Below the pieces are notes generated by a model. The model did not search any database, was not told the origin of the DNA, and saw only the letters and a list, made by a program, of their open reading frames with translations. 36,286 nt of DNA, taken from a bacterium (GTDB lineage Bacteria > Verrucomicrobiota > Verrucomicrobiia > Limisphaerales > UBA11358). The stretch lies in the NCBI GenBank assembly GCA_021813325.1, contig JAKALA010000043.1, forward strand, positions 1 through 36,286, read 5' to 3'. The translations under genes and the position numbers were made by a program. Positions 15,502 through 23,960 of the stretch are shown here, one piece after another; positions within the stretch are counted from its first letter, which is position 1; each line of letters starts with the position of its first letter.

Positions 15502-17988
15502 CTATTTTACCAGATCCGCCCGGATCATGCGCAGCCCAAACACCGCGGCAATTTCGTTGCGATTGACGGCCTGGAAACGAATTGTGATTTTGGTTTTGCC
15601 CTTCACCAAGTCCGCTGGAATGGCGTAGCGCACGTCAAAGAAATGCGGCGTTCCCCGTTTTTCCACCGTCTGTTCGCCAATTTTTTGGCCGTCCGCGAGA
15701 ATATCAAAAGTCCGTTTCTGCCATTCGTCGTTGTAGTAGGTCACGACCAAAGCCATCGCCTGCGTCGAATCCACCGGCAGGTCGAACGAGAACCATTTCG
15801 AACCGCGACGCGCAGCGCGGCCCATGATGCGGTCGGGTTCGGTATCTTCACCCTGTTCGTTAAAATCACGCTCGGACTGCATCTGTCCGGGTTGGGCGTA
15901 AGCCACCGTGGCCAGCTCCAATTTGTGCTGGCGCTCGCGTTCCGCCGCAATTTCCCTGGACCGTTGCTCCCACTCCGCCTGCGAATACAAATCCCAATAA
16001 ACGGCGTAAGCCCGCTCATGCAGCCGGTAAAACGGAACCAAGGTAATGTCCCGTTCCCGGCCCACGCCATCCGTGCGAAATTCACCGGGCTGGCCAGCCA
16101 CCGGTTTGAGCCAGTCGGCCACCGGTCGGTCGCCCGTGACAAACACGGGCACCACCGAAAGGTCGTCCCGATTCCGCCCGCGCCAGTCTTCCGGCCCGAT
16201 GTCGCCCGCCAGCACCAACGGCCCCCACATCAGGGCCACCCGACGGGGATTATCCGGCACCGGTTCTTCGTGCAATCGCTTGGGAAGTGTCAGCATCACT
16301 TTGTCGCCCTCCCGCCACTGCCGGGTCAGTTCCACATAATGATCGGGGGCGGGAACGGCCGATATGAGCGCGCCATTGATGGCGACTTTGAATCCTTCGC
16401 CGGCCCACGGCGGACGGCGCAACGCCAGGGTGAATTGTTTCGGCGCTTTCAAATGCAACGTCACGCTCGCCGATTCGCCCTCGGGAAAATCGGTTTGCAC
16501 CTCCAGTTTTGCCGCCATGGCCTTCCACTCGGCAGTTGAAGGCGTGTAGAAGTTTACCCAGAGTTTTTTGCCGGATTCGTAATAAACACCGTAGCCGTGC
16601 AGAGCGTGATTTTCCATGCCGGTCCCGACACAACAGGTGAAACTTTCAAACATGTCCTGATATTCATGGGTCACTCCGCGACCGACCGGCACCATGTAAC
16701 AAGTCCGGCCATCCGCCGGATCGATTGAAGCTAGAACGTGATTGAAAAGCGCTCGCTCCTCGAAATCCGCGTATTTGACCTCCGGCTGCAGCGCGAACAA
16801 CTCGCGGGTCATCTTGAGCATGTTATAGACGTTGCAACTCTCCGCGGTGCGGCCATCCACGCAATCGTTTAATTTGTCCGGTTCGCCGAAATATTCGTCC
16901 TTGCCATGGCCACCGGTGGCGAAACTGTGATGATAGACCACCTGGTTCCAGAAAAATTTGGCCGCCTCGCCGTTGGTGGGATTGCCCGTGTAAATGTAAT
17001 ACATCAGGTCGCCCAGCAATTTGGGAATCTGCGTGTTGCCGTGTTTGCCAGGCAGGATGTCTTTATCTTCGGCCAGCGGATCAATGATGGCATGATGCTC
17101 AAAATACTGGCACGCGTGCTTCCAGCGTGGGTCACCCGTATCCGCGTAAAGGTCAGCCATGACCTCGTTCATGCCGCCGAATTCGGTGTTCAGCATTTTT
17201 TGAATCTGCGCCTCGGTGAGCTGGGATAAAATGCCATCGGCCCATTCCGCAAATTTGATTTCCACATCCAGCGCTTGATGATTACCAGTCAGTCGGTAGG
17301 CATCGCGCAAACCGGCAAATATTTTATGTTCCACATACCAGGGCGACCACATGCCGTTCAAATCAAAGCCGCCGGAACGAATGATCCCGTTGGTTAGCGC
17401 GTCAAACTGCGTCAAGCCATCGACGAGAACCGTTTGATTTCCCTGGCGCACATCGGCCATCAACGCGCCAATATAGCCGTTACCGCGCGCCTGTTGGATT
17501 TCCGCCAGCTCACTGACCATATAATCCGCCCGTTGCTTGAAACGCGGATCGCCGGTGGCGGCATACATGTAGCTCACGGCAGACAAATAGTGTCCGGCAA
17601 TGTGTCCGGTAAGCTGCCGTCCGGCGCCATCCCAGCCGCCGTAGCCTTCTTTTGCCTTGGGCTTCAAGCCGGCGGTTTTGCGGAGGTAATACAACATGCG
17701 ATCAGGGTCAAGCTGGAGCAAATAGGCCGCGTCCAATGCCTGCGCGCGCTTGAGCGGACCGCCCGTCAATCTCACCGCCGAGAGTGGCAACGGCCGTGCC
17801 AGTTCAGGAACGGCATCGGTGATCACCTGACTGGATGACACCTGCCAATATGAAGACGAACCGGTCCGGGACGTTGGCTCCGAAACCGACTGACTGGAAG
17901 TGAAATGACAACCTGTCGTCGCCGCGACGGTCGCCAGCGCTGCCACAGTGATGGCAGCCAGAAATGTTTTACAGGCGTGTAATGGCAT
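15502..17988 (-). CDS. GH127/GH146-type beta-L-arabinofuranosidase, probable lipoprotein
   Basis: An 828-residue exported enzyme predicted to release beta-L-arabinofuranose. I chose the ATG at 17988 because it begins a signal sequence (MPLHACKTFLAAITVAALAT) ending at a lipobox-like cysteine (AATTGC); the frame is open to 18066 but reads poorly there. The catalytic (alpha/alpha)6 barrel covers about residues 80-530, with the motif GGWDGAGRQLTGHIAGHYLS. The zinc-binding and nucleophile residues of this cysteine-glycosidase fold are all present: E383 and C385 (ESCNVYN) and C452-C453 (FTCCVGTG). Beta-sandwich domains follow, and a C-terminal domain (about 710-828, RGSKWFSFDLPVD onward) resembles the tail found in many DUF1680 proteins. 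It lies downstream of the AraC gene on the same strand and may be its target. GH127 and GH146 cannot be separated by eye. Confidence 0.9.
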   Translation of the reverse strand: MPLHACKTFLAAITVAALATVAATTGCHFTSSQSVSEPTSRTGSSSYWQVSSSQVITDAVPELARPLPLSAVRLTGGPLKRAQALDAAYLLQLDPDRMLYYLRKTAGLKPKAKEGYGGWDGAGRQLTGHIAGHYLSAVSYMYAATGDPRFKQRADYMVSELAEIQQARGNGYIGALMADVRQGNQTVLVDGLTQFDALTNGIIRSGGFDLNGMWSPWYVEHKIFAGLRDAYRLTGNHQALDVEIKFAEWADGILSQLTEAQIQKMLNTEFGGMNEVMADLYADTGDPRWKHACQYFEHHAIIDPLAEDKDILPGKHGNTQIPKLLGDLMYYIYTGNPTNGEAAKFFWNQVVYHHSFATGGHGKDEYFGEPDKLNDCVDGRTAESCNVYNMLKMTRELFALQPEVKYADFEERALFNHVLASIDPADGRTCYMVPVGRGVTHEYQDMFESFTCCVGTGMENHALHGYGVYYESGKKLWVNFYTPSTAEWKAMAAKLEVQTDFPEGESASVTLHLKAPKQFTLALRRPPWAGEGFKVAINGALISAVPAPDHYVELTRQWREGDKVMLTLPKRLHEEPVPDNPRRVALMWGPLVLAGDIGPEDWRGRNRDDLSVVPVFVTGDRPVADWLKPVAGQPGEFRTDGVGRERDITLVPFYRLHERAYAVYWDLYSQAEWEQRSREIAAERERQHKLELATVAYAQPGQMQSERDFNEQGEDTEPDRIMGRAARRGSKWFSFDLPVDSTQAMALVVTYYNDEWQKRTFDILADGQKIGEQTVEKRGTPHFFDVRYAIPADLVKGKTKITIRFQAVNRNEIAAVFGLRMIRADLVK

Positions 17989-18220
17989 GGCTTTGTCTCG
18001 GTTCAAACTCAAGTCCAACCAGGTGGATTGCTTGATCAAATTATCGTCTTCCCGCGCGTCGCCCATGTTCTAAATCCACTTTGACCTATCCGCTTCACGG
18101 CCCCGGCGCACGCCTGGGTTAATTTTAACCTGGCCCGAACCGGTCTGGTTTTGAACTTAAAAGATCCAAGACGCTATAACATTCGCCCGGCAGGCAACTC
18201 CCTGGAAAGTCGATTTCTGG
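17989..18220. other. Intergenic region between AraC and the arabinofuranosidase
   Basis: About 230 bases between two minus-strand genes. It probably carries the promoter of the arabinofuranosidase gene and is a plausible target for the neighbouring AraC protein. AACC and GGTT elements around the palindromic ACCGGT centre (about 18127-18150) are the most symmetric sequence here. No gene was seen. Confidence 0.35.
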
Positions 18221-19114
18221 TCAGGCTTTGATGAATTTCTTGCGGCGGTATTCCGACGGACGCCAGCCAATCCATTTGGTGAACGCGTTGGAAAAGACAA
18301 AAGGATTCTGGTAACCGATACTCTGGGCCACGGCCTCAATCGTCAACTCGGTGGAGCCCAGCAGTTCCGCCGCCCGGCGCATGCGCAGATAAATGACCTG
18401 ATGCATGGGGCTGCGCCCCAACTGGCGCTGGCAAAGGCGGCGCAGATGTTCATTGCTGTAGCCGGATTCCGTCGCCAGGCGCGTCAACGACCATTCGCTG
18501 GCCAGATTGGCTTCCACCCGTTCCCAAAGAATTTTCAACTGATCCGGCTGGTTGGACGGCTGGGCAAACCGCAGCACATATTCGTGAATCAAATCCGTCC
18601 ATTCGCGCATCAAGTGGGGCTGTGCCGGACCACCGCTTTCATACATCAAACCCAGAATGGCCGAACGTAGTGGCAAGGGATCGTAGCGCGTGATGACCGG
18701 CGTGGTGGCTCCGGCGATGGGCCGCTGTTCCGTTGGCCGTTGATAGCATACCCAGCAAAAATCCCATTTCTTTTTGGGCATCGCCTCGAAGGCATTCAAG
18801 GTGTGCGCCGGCAGCAGACACGCGTAGCCTTCGGGACAAACGCGCCAGCGGCCGTCGATGAGCACGCGACCCTGGCCATTGATGCAGGCGAGAAAATACG
18901 TGGTGGTCTGCTTGGTGCGAACGATCTTGGTCGGAGCCTGGGTTTCCTGAATTCCGATGTGAAGGATTTGATATTGATTCAGGATCTGACAGACGGGAAA
19001 TCCTTCAATCCATGGGCGGGACTCGACATTCATCGCCCGCACTCCCCGCATCTGCGTGCGTGGATTGTGGATTGTCACATCTACCAGCTCTGTTGGCGTG
19101 TCGTTCATGCTCAC
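18221..19114 (-). CDS. AraC-family transcriptional regulator
   Basis: A 297-residue regulator. The N-terminal part (about 35-130) is a cupin-like sugar-sensing domain (YFLACINGQGRVLIDGRWRV). The C-terminal 100 residues hold two helix-turn-helix motifs: LTRLATESGYSNEHLRRLCQ and TIEAVAQSIGYQNPFVFSNA, followed by the family's ending GWRPSEYRRK. The frame begins with GTG at 19114 or ATG at 19108; a GAGGAG sequence upstream is a better distance from the GTG. The likely role is activation of nearby glycan-degradation genes on binding a sugar such as arabinose or rhamnose. The candidates are the co-oriented arabinofuranosidase downstream and, across the divergent region, the aminopeptidase and the second GH127 gene. 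Confidence 0.92.
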   Translation of the reverse strand: MSMNDTPTELVDVTIHNPRTQMRGVRAMNVESRPWIEGFPVCQILNQYQILHIGIQETQAPTKIVRTKQTTTYFLACINGQGRVLIDGRWRVCPEGYACLLPAHTLNAFEAMPKKKWDFCWVCYQRPTEQRPIAGATTPVITRYDPLPLRSAILGLMYESGGPAQPHLMREWTDLIHEYVLRFAQPSNQPDQLKILWERVEANLASEWSLTRLATESGYSNEHLRRLCQRQLGRSPMHQVIYLRMRRAAELLGSTELTIEAVAQSIGYQNPFVFSNAFTKWIGWRPSEYRRKKFIKA

Positions 19115-19355
19115 AAACCGCGATCACACTCCTCGAACCACCTGATGGTTTGGGTTCCCGCCATTCGGCAGGCATCCGACGTTACCAATTTACTCTCTCC
19201 ATTTCAACACACTCGGTTCAGGCGCGGAATGGCATGTGACCAAGCCGACGCTGCCGGATTGGTTGGCGCCGGGAAAGCCCTGTCGGCACACGGCGGCAAA
19301 CCGCGCCACAGCGCGGGCAAATATATCCGTAATTTCATTGTGTGATCGCGTGACT

Positions 19356-19370
19356 GCCGGTTAAACCGGC
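19356..19370. promoter_or_regulatory. 15-bp palindrome GCCGGTTAAACCGGC
   Basis: A perfect 7-bp inverted repeat with a single central base, between the AraC and M24 peptidase genes. It could be an operator or, read as RNA, a 5-bp hairpin followed by TTCTTTAT. Confidence 0.45.
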
Positions 19371-19387
19371 TTCTTTATAAACGAAAA

Positions 19388-19409
19388 ACGCCGGCAGGCA
19401 ATCCGGCGT
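19388..19409 (-). terminator. Terminator-like hairpin, minus orientation
   Basis: ACGCCGG (19388-19394) pairs with CCGGCGT (19403-19409). Read on the minus strand, the stem is followed directly by TTTTT and then TCGTTTAT. It would stop any antisense transcript running from the M24 gene toward AraC, or it may be a remnant or operator. Confidence 0.45.
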
Positions 19410-19535
19410 GGGTATATCAGATATGGCTTTGTGCGTTTCATTCATGGGCATCTTGCCCGGGCGGGCATAGCATGGAATCGGATCGCTTGTGCCGGATCGG
19501 AACACTGGATTTCAATTTCACAACAGGCAAAATTT

Positions 19536-20912
19536 ATGCGCTACGAGCCCATACCGCCGGAACTTTTCGTTGCCAATCGCCAGCGTCTGGCCGCGTTATT
19601 GCCGGGGAATTCTCTGGCGGTGATCAACGCGAATGATGTCTGCCCCGCCAATGCGGACGGCACGCAAGCCACCATCGTCAATTCCGATCTGTTTTACCTG
19701 ACCGGAGTTGAGCAGGAACAGACCATTCTCGTCATTTACCCGAATGCGGATGAGGAAAAATTCCGCGAGCTGTTGTTCCTGCGCCAGCCAACCGCAGAGC
19801 TTGCCATCTGGGAAGGCCATAAGCTGACCAAAGCAGAAGCCCGCAAGCTGACCGGCATTCAAAACATCCATTGGCTCTCAGAATTTCCCCGGCTGTTTCA
19901 TCAGTTGATGTGTGAATGCGACCAGGTTTTTCTGAACAGCAACGAGCACAAGCGCGCCATTATTGAGGTGGAAAGCCGTGAGGCGCGATTTGTTGCCGAA
20001 ACGAAACGCAAATATCCGCTGCACCATTTCCGACGGCTGGCCCGGCTGATGCATGAGTTGCGCGCCGTCAAATCAGATGTTGAGATCAGCCTTATTCGCC
20101 GCGCCTGCGACCTGACCCACCGGGGTTTCCTTCGGGTCTTGAATTTCACGCAGCCCGGCGTTCATGAATATCAGGTCGAGGCCGAGTTTGCCCACGAATT
20201 CACCAGTCATGGCGGGCGCATGGCCTACCAGCCCATCATCGGCAGCGGGCGCAACGCCTGTTGTCTGCATTATCTGGCCAATGAAAATATCTGCCGGAAC
20301 GGCGAATTGCTTTTGATGGATGTCGGCGCCAGCTATGCGAATTACAATTCCGACATGACCCGCACCATTCCCGTCGGCGGGCGTTTCACCCGGCGACAGA
20401 AGAAAGTTTACGACTCCGTGCTGAAGGTTCTGAAGCAAAGCATTGCCGGTCTGGTTGCCGGCAAGAAAATCAAGGAATGGCAGGAGGAAGCCGAGGCCAT
20501 GACCGAGCGCGAACTGGTTGATCTTGGACTGATCACCATGAATCAAATTAAACGACAGGACCCCGACGACCCGGCGTTCAAAAAATATCTGATGCATGGC
20601 GTCGGCCATCCGATTGGCCTCGACGTTCACGACGTGGGCATCACCACCCAACCTCTGCAAAACGGCTGGATCATGACTGTGGAGCCGGGCATCTACCTGC
20701 CCGAGGAAGGCTTCGCCGTGCGGCTGGAAAACGACGTGCTGCTTACGGAAAACGGTCCGGTGGATCTGATGGCGGACATTCCGATCGAAGCTGTAGAAAT
20801 CGAATCCCTGATGAACCCAGGCGCCAGGAAAGCCCCGAGCCGAAACGGAAAACCGGATGGATCACACCAACGCCCGAAGATATCGACCAGGGCGGCGGCA
20901 ACCCAGCACTAA
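19536..20912 (+). CDS. pepP: Xaa-Pro aminopeptidase (M24B family, PepP-like)
   Basis: A 458-residue cytoplasmic metallopeptidase that removes an N-terminal residue preceding proline. The ATG at 19536 fits the family's start (MRYEPIPPELFVANRQRLAA); the frame is open further upstream, but that part reads as leader. The N-terminal domain covers about 1-170 and the pita-bread catalytic domain about 175-430. All five metal ligands are visible: D262 (LLMDVG), D273 (NSDMTR), H358 (HGVGHPIGLDVHD), E383 (VEPGIY) and E398 (RLEND); the spacing closely matches E. coli PepP (D260, D271, H354, E383, E406). The C-terminal 30 residues are a basic, disordered tail. It is probably a housekeeping gene placed between glycosidases; the next gene starts 87 bases downstream. 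Confidence 0.95.
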   Translation: MRYEPIPPELFVANRQRLAALLPGNSLAVINANDVCPANADGTQATIVNSDLFYLTGVEQEQTILVIYPNADEEKFRELLFLRQPTAELAIWEGHKLTKAEARKLTGIQNIHWLSEFPRLFHQLMCECDQVFLNSNEHKRAIIEVESREARFVAETKRKYPLHHFRRLARLMHELRAVKSDVEISLIRRACDLTHRGFLRVLNFTQPGVHEYQVEAEFAHEFTSHGGRMAYQPIIGSGRNACCLHYLANENICRNGELLLMDVGASYANYNSDMTRTIPVGGRFTRRQKKVYDSVLKVLKQSIAGLVAGKKIKEWQEEAEAMTERELVDLGLITMNQIKRQDPDDPAFKKYLMHGVGHPIGLDVHDVGITTQPLQNGWIMTVEPGIYLPEEGFAVRLENDVLLTENGPVDLMADIPIEAVEIESLMNPGARKAPSRNGKPDGSHQRPKISTRAAATQH

Positions 20913-20999
20913 TTTTATTGAATGCAGTTCCGGTAATTTCATCAAATAAGAAACGATGGCTTGCCGATGTGATTTCTGGCACCGTCTGCACACAGCTTT

Positions 21000-23468
21000 A
21001 TGAAACAACGCGCCCGCATTTTTTTCACCAGCGCCATGCTCGCCATCAGTTCCGCGAACCTCGGCAAAGCTGCCGGGGCCGCCCCGGATTATCCGGTCAA
21101 ACCGGTGTCTTTCACGTCCGTTCATCTGGACGACCAATTTTGGGCGCCGCGCATTGAGACCAACCGGCTTTACACCATTCCTTTCGCCTTTGAGCAATGT
21201 GAAAAATCGGGGCGCATGGACAATTTTGAACGTGCGGCCAAGGCGTTGCGCGGTGAACCGTTCACCAATCATGAACCACCCGGTTATCCCTTCGATGACA
21301 CCGACCCCTACAAAGTTTTGGAAGGTGCCTCCTATTGTCTCGCCGTCCAGCCCGATCCTAAACTCAAGGCCTATTTAGACAACTTGATCAGCAAAATTGC
21401 CGCCGCCCAGGAACCGGATGGCTATCTTTACACGGCCAGAACGATTGATCCCCAGCATCCTCATGCCTGGTCCGGACACAAACGCTGGTTGAACGATCCC
21501 GACCAGAGCCACGAGCTTTATGATTCAGGACATCTGTTTGAGGCCGCCGTCGCACATTATCAAGCAACGGGCGAAACCAACCTGTTAAATGTTGCCATTA
21601 AAAATGCCAACCTGCTTTGCCAAGTCTTTGGTCCCGGCACGAACCAACTGCACCTCTGGCCCGGGCATGAAATCGTGGAAATGGGATTGGCGAAACTTTA
21701 TCGCGCCACGGGCGACGAGCGTTATCTCAAGCTGGCCAAGTATTTCATCGATGTGCGCGGTCCCGGTGGCGATGACTATCATCAATCGCGCATCAAACCC
21801 GTGGATCAACGCGAAGCCGTGGGCCATGCCGTCCGCGCCGCCTATCTTTACAGCGGCATGGCCGATGTCGCGGCCATGACCGGCGACACCGCTTACACCA
21901 CCGCCATTGACGCCATTTGGGATAATGTGGTGGGCAAGAAACTTTACGTCACCGGCGGCATTGGCGCCCTGGGCTCGGGTGAGGCGTTTGGCCCGAATTA
22001 TTTCCTTCCCAACATGAGCGCGTATTGCGAAACCTGCGCCGCCGTTGGGAATGATTACTGGAATGCGCGGCTGTTCCTGCTCCACGCGGATGCCAGCTAC
22101 ATGGACGTCTTCGAGCGCACGCTTTACAACGGCCTGCTTTCCGGAGTGTCTTTGGACGGCGAGAAATTTTTCTATCCCAATCCGCTGGAATCCATCGGTC
22201 AGCACAGTCGCAGCCCCTGGTTCGGATGCGCCTGTTGCCCGGGCAACATCACCCGCTTTTTGCCATCGGTCCCGGGCTATTTTTACGCCCAGCAAGGAAA
22301 TAATATTTTTGTGAATCTCTACGCCAGCGGCACCGCTGACATCGCGCTGGACAACGGACTCAAAGTGAAGCTCCAGCAGGAGACACGCTATCCTTGGGAC
22401 GGAAACATCAAGCTGGCCATCGCCCCTAAAAAACCTGGACTGTTCCGCTCGACGAAATTCACTTTGAAATTGCGGGTTCCAGGCTGGGCGCGCAACGAGC
22501 CGGTGCCCGGCGACCTCTATCATTTCGCTAAAACCGACACCGAACCAGTCACATTGAAAGTGAACGGCAAGGAGATGCCACTGGAGCTTGATAAAGGCTA
22601 CGCCACCATTACCCGCAAATGGAAAAAGGGCGATGTCGTCGAGTTGGAACTGCCCATGCCGGTGCGCCGCGTGGTTGCCAACGACCAGGTCCAGGCTGAC
22701 CGCGGCCGGGTGACGCTTCAGCGCGGGCCGATTGTGTATTGTTTGGAATGGCCGGACAACCACGGCCATGTGCGCAACCTGATGTTGCCGGACACGGAAA
22801 AGCTTCGGGCGAATTTCAGGCCGGACTTGCTCAACGGCGTCGAGGTCATTCAGGGCACGGCCTACAGTCTTGCTGCCGGGGACGATAATGCCATCCTGCG
22901 TCAGCCGGAAACTTTCACGGCCATTCCCTATTATGCCTGGGCCAATCGTGGCAAAGGTGAAATGACCGTGTGGATTCCCGATGTGGAACAGAGCGCCCAT
23001 GTCCAAGCCAAGCCCACCATCGCTTCGACCAGCAAAGTCACCTTGTCCCATCCCGGAGCCAACCCCGAGGCGATTAATGACCAGTTGGCGCCAAACTCCG
23101 ACGATGGCGAGAAGAACGCCTTCTTTGCCGGCAATGAAGAACCCTTCTTCCATTGGTGGCCGCGCAAAGGCACCGCGGAATGGGTGCAGTATGATTTTGC
23201 CAAGCCGGCACGCGTCAGTGCCGCGGAGGTTTTCTGGTTCGACGACACCGGTCGGGGAGAATGCCGCGTGCCAGAATCCTGGCGACTGCTTTATCACGCG
23301 CATGGCGAATGGAAACCGGTCGAAAATCCCAGCGCTTATGCCTGTCAGGCCAACCGCTTCAATCGGACCACTTTCACTCCCGTGGAAACCGACGGGCTAA
23401 GGCTGGAAGTGCAATTCCAGAAAAACTGGTCGGTCGGCATCTACGAATGGCGGGTTGACTCAAATTGA
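21000..23468 (+). CDS. GH127 beta-L-arabinofuranosidase, secreted, with C-terminal discoidin-like domain
   Basis: An 822-residue exported enzyme of the HypBA1 type. The signal peptide spans about residues 1-28. The (alpha/alpha)6 barrel follows, with the family signatures SVHLDDQFWAPRIETN, DSGHLFEAAVAHYQATG and GGIGALGSGEAFGPNY. The zinc site and cysteine nucleophile are intact: E344 and C346 (YCETCAAVGN) and C412-C413 (GCACCPGN). Beta-sandwich domains come next, and the last 120 residues (WWPRKGTAEWVQYDFAKPAR onward) look like an F5/8-type (discoidin, CBM32-like) module that may bind sugars. It is clearly different from the GH127/GH146-type enzyme at 15502-17988, although both keep the same active-site cysteines, so the pair may act on different arabinose linkages. 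No clear ribosome-binding site is seen upstream. Confidence 0.94.
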   Translation: MKQRARIFFTSAMLAISSANLGKAAGAAPDYPVKPVSFTSVHLDDQFWAPRIETNRLYTIPFAFEQCEKSGRMDNFERAAKALRGEPFTNHEPPGYPFDDTDPYKVLEGASYCLAVQPDPKLKAYLDNLISKIAAAQEPDGYLYTARTIDPQHPHAWSGHKRWLNDPDQSHELYDSGHLFEAAVAHYQATGETNLLNVAIKNANLLCQVFGPGTNQLHLWPGHEIVEMGLAKLYRATGDERYLKLAKYFIDVRGPGGDDYHQSRIKPVDQREAVGHAVRAAYLYSGMADVAAMTGDTAYTTAIDAIWDNVVGKKLYVTGGIGALGSGEAFGPNYFLPNMSAYCETCAAVGNDYWNARLFLLHADASYMDVFERTLYNGLLSGVSLDGEKFFYPNPLESIGQHSRSPWFGCACCPGNITRFLPSVPGYFYAQQGNNIFVNLYASGTADIALDNGLKVKLQQETRYPWDGNIKLAIAPKKPGLFRSTKFTLKLRVPGWARNEPVPGDLYHFAKTDTEPVTLKVNGKEMPLELDKGYATITRKWKKGDVVELELPMPVRRVVANDQVQADRGRVTLQRGPIVYCLEWPDNHGHVRNLMLPDTEKLRANFRPDLLNGVEVIQGTAYSLAAGDDNAILRQPETFTAIPYYAWANRGKGEMTVWIPDVEQSAHVQAKPTIASTSKVTLSHPGANPEAINDQLAPNSDDGEKNAFFAGNEEPFFHWWPRKGTAEWVQYDFAKPARVSAAEVFWFDDTGRGECRVPESWRLLYHAHGEWKPVENPSAYACQANRFNRTTFTPVETDGLRLEVQFQKNWSVGIYEWRVDSN

Positions 23469-23960
23469 ATGTTGCCGGGGCGGAAGGTGGACGAGGGACC
23501 AGCGGCCGCATGACTCGGAGAACAAATTTGAACCTGAAATCCGCAGTGGAACCGCGCACCAGACGAACCACGGGCAATGAAAAGGTTGGCACCGGGTTCG
23601 TTCCGCGCAACCGGTTTCCCCATTACTAGCAAGTCGGGCTTTCTGAAATCCATTGCCTTTTCGGGTATTTCACGGTTTCAACGGCGGCTTTCAGGTTGGA
23701 ATGATTGATCGGAGTATCCAGGTAAAATTTTCCTAAAATTTCCCTCAAAAAACTCGTCTGGCGGCTCAGTTATGACGCGCAATTGCGGCGCGCTTCTAGC
23801 GCACAACCACAAGATATTCATTTGGTTGTAAATTATTTCAGTCGCTTTAAACGCGAATTCTTTGAAACACTGAAGACTAAAGGCAGCTTGGGCATATGGC
23901 TTGCTTGATCATTAAAGTAACCCGATTCAACCGGTGCCCCGAGTCATTGCTGAAGCCGAG
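23469..23960. other. Intergenic region upstream of the sensor kinase
   Basis: About 490 bases without a recognisable gene; the short open frames on both strands have no protein character. The middle (about 23730-23870) is A+T-rich compared with its surroundings and probably holds the kinase promoter. Short inverted repeats occur (for example GCGC elements around 23779-23805 and AACC...GGTT at about 23805-23827), but none is long enough to name. Confidence 0.4.

Larger units (their letters stand above)
19115..19535. promoter_or_regulatory. Divergent promoter region with three palindromes (AraC / M24 peptidase)
   Basis: About 420 bases with no gene. Three inverted repeats lie within 110 bases: CCGCGC-CACA-GCGCGG (19301-19316), GCCGGTT-A-AACCGGC (19356-19370) and ACGCCGG-8-CCGGCGT (19388-19409). 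The middle one is a near-perfect palindrome, suited to a dimeric regulator. The last is preceded by A-residues, so on the minus strand it looks like an intrinsic terminator (stem then TTTTT), although no minus-strand gene lies upstream of it. Confidence 0.5.

Noticed and set aside
21585-23303. Minus-strand open frame of 572 codons inside the second GH127 gene
   Set aside because: Long antisense frames are common in GC-rich genes; this one has shadow-type composition and the GH127 frame explains the DNA.
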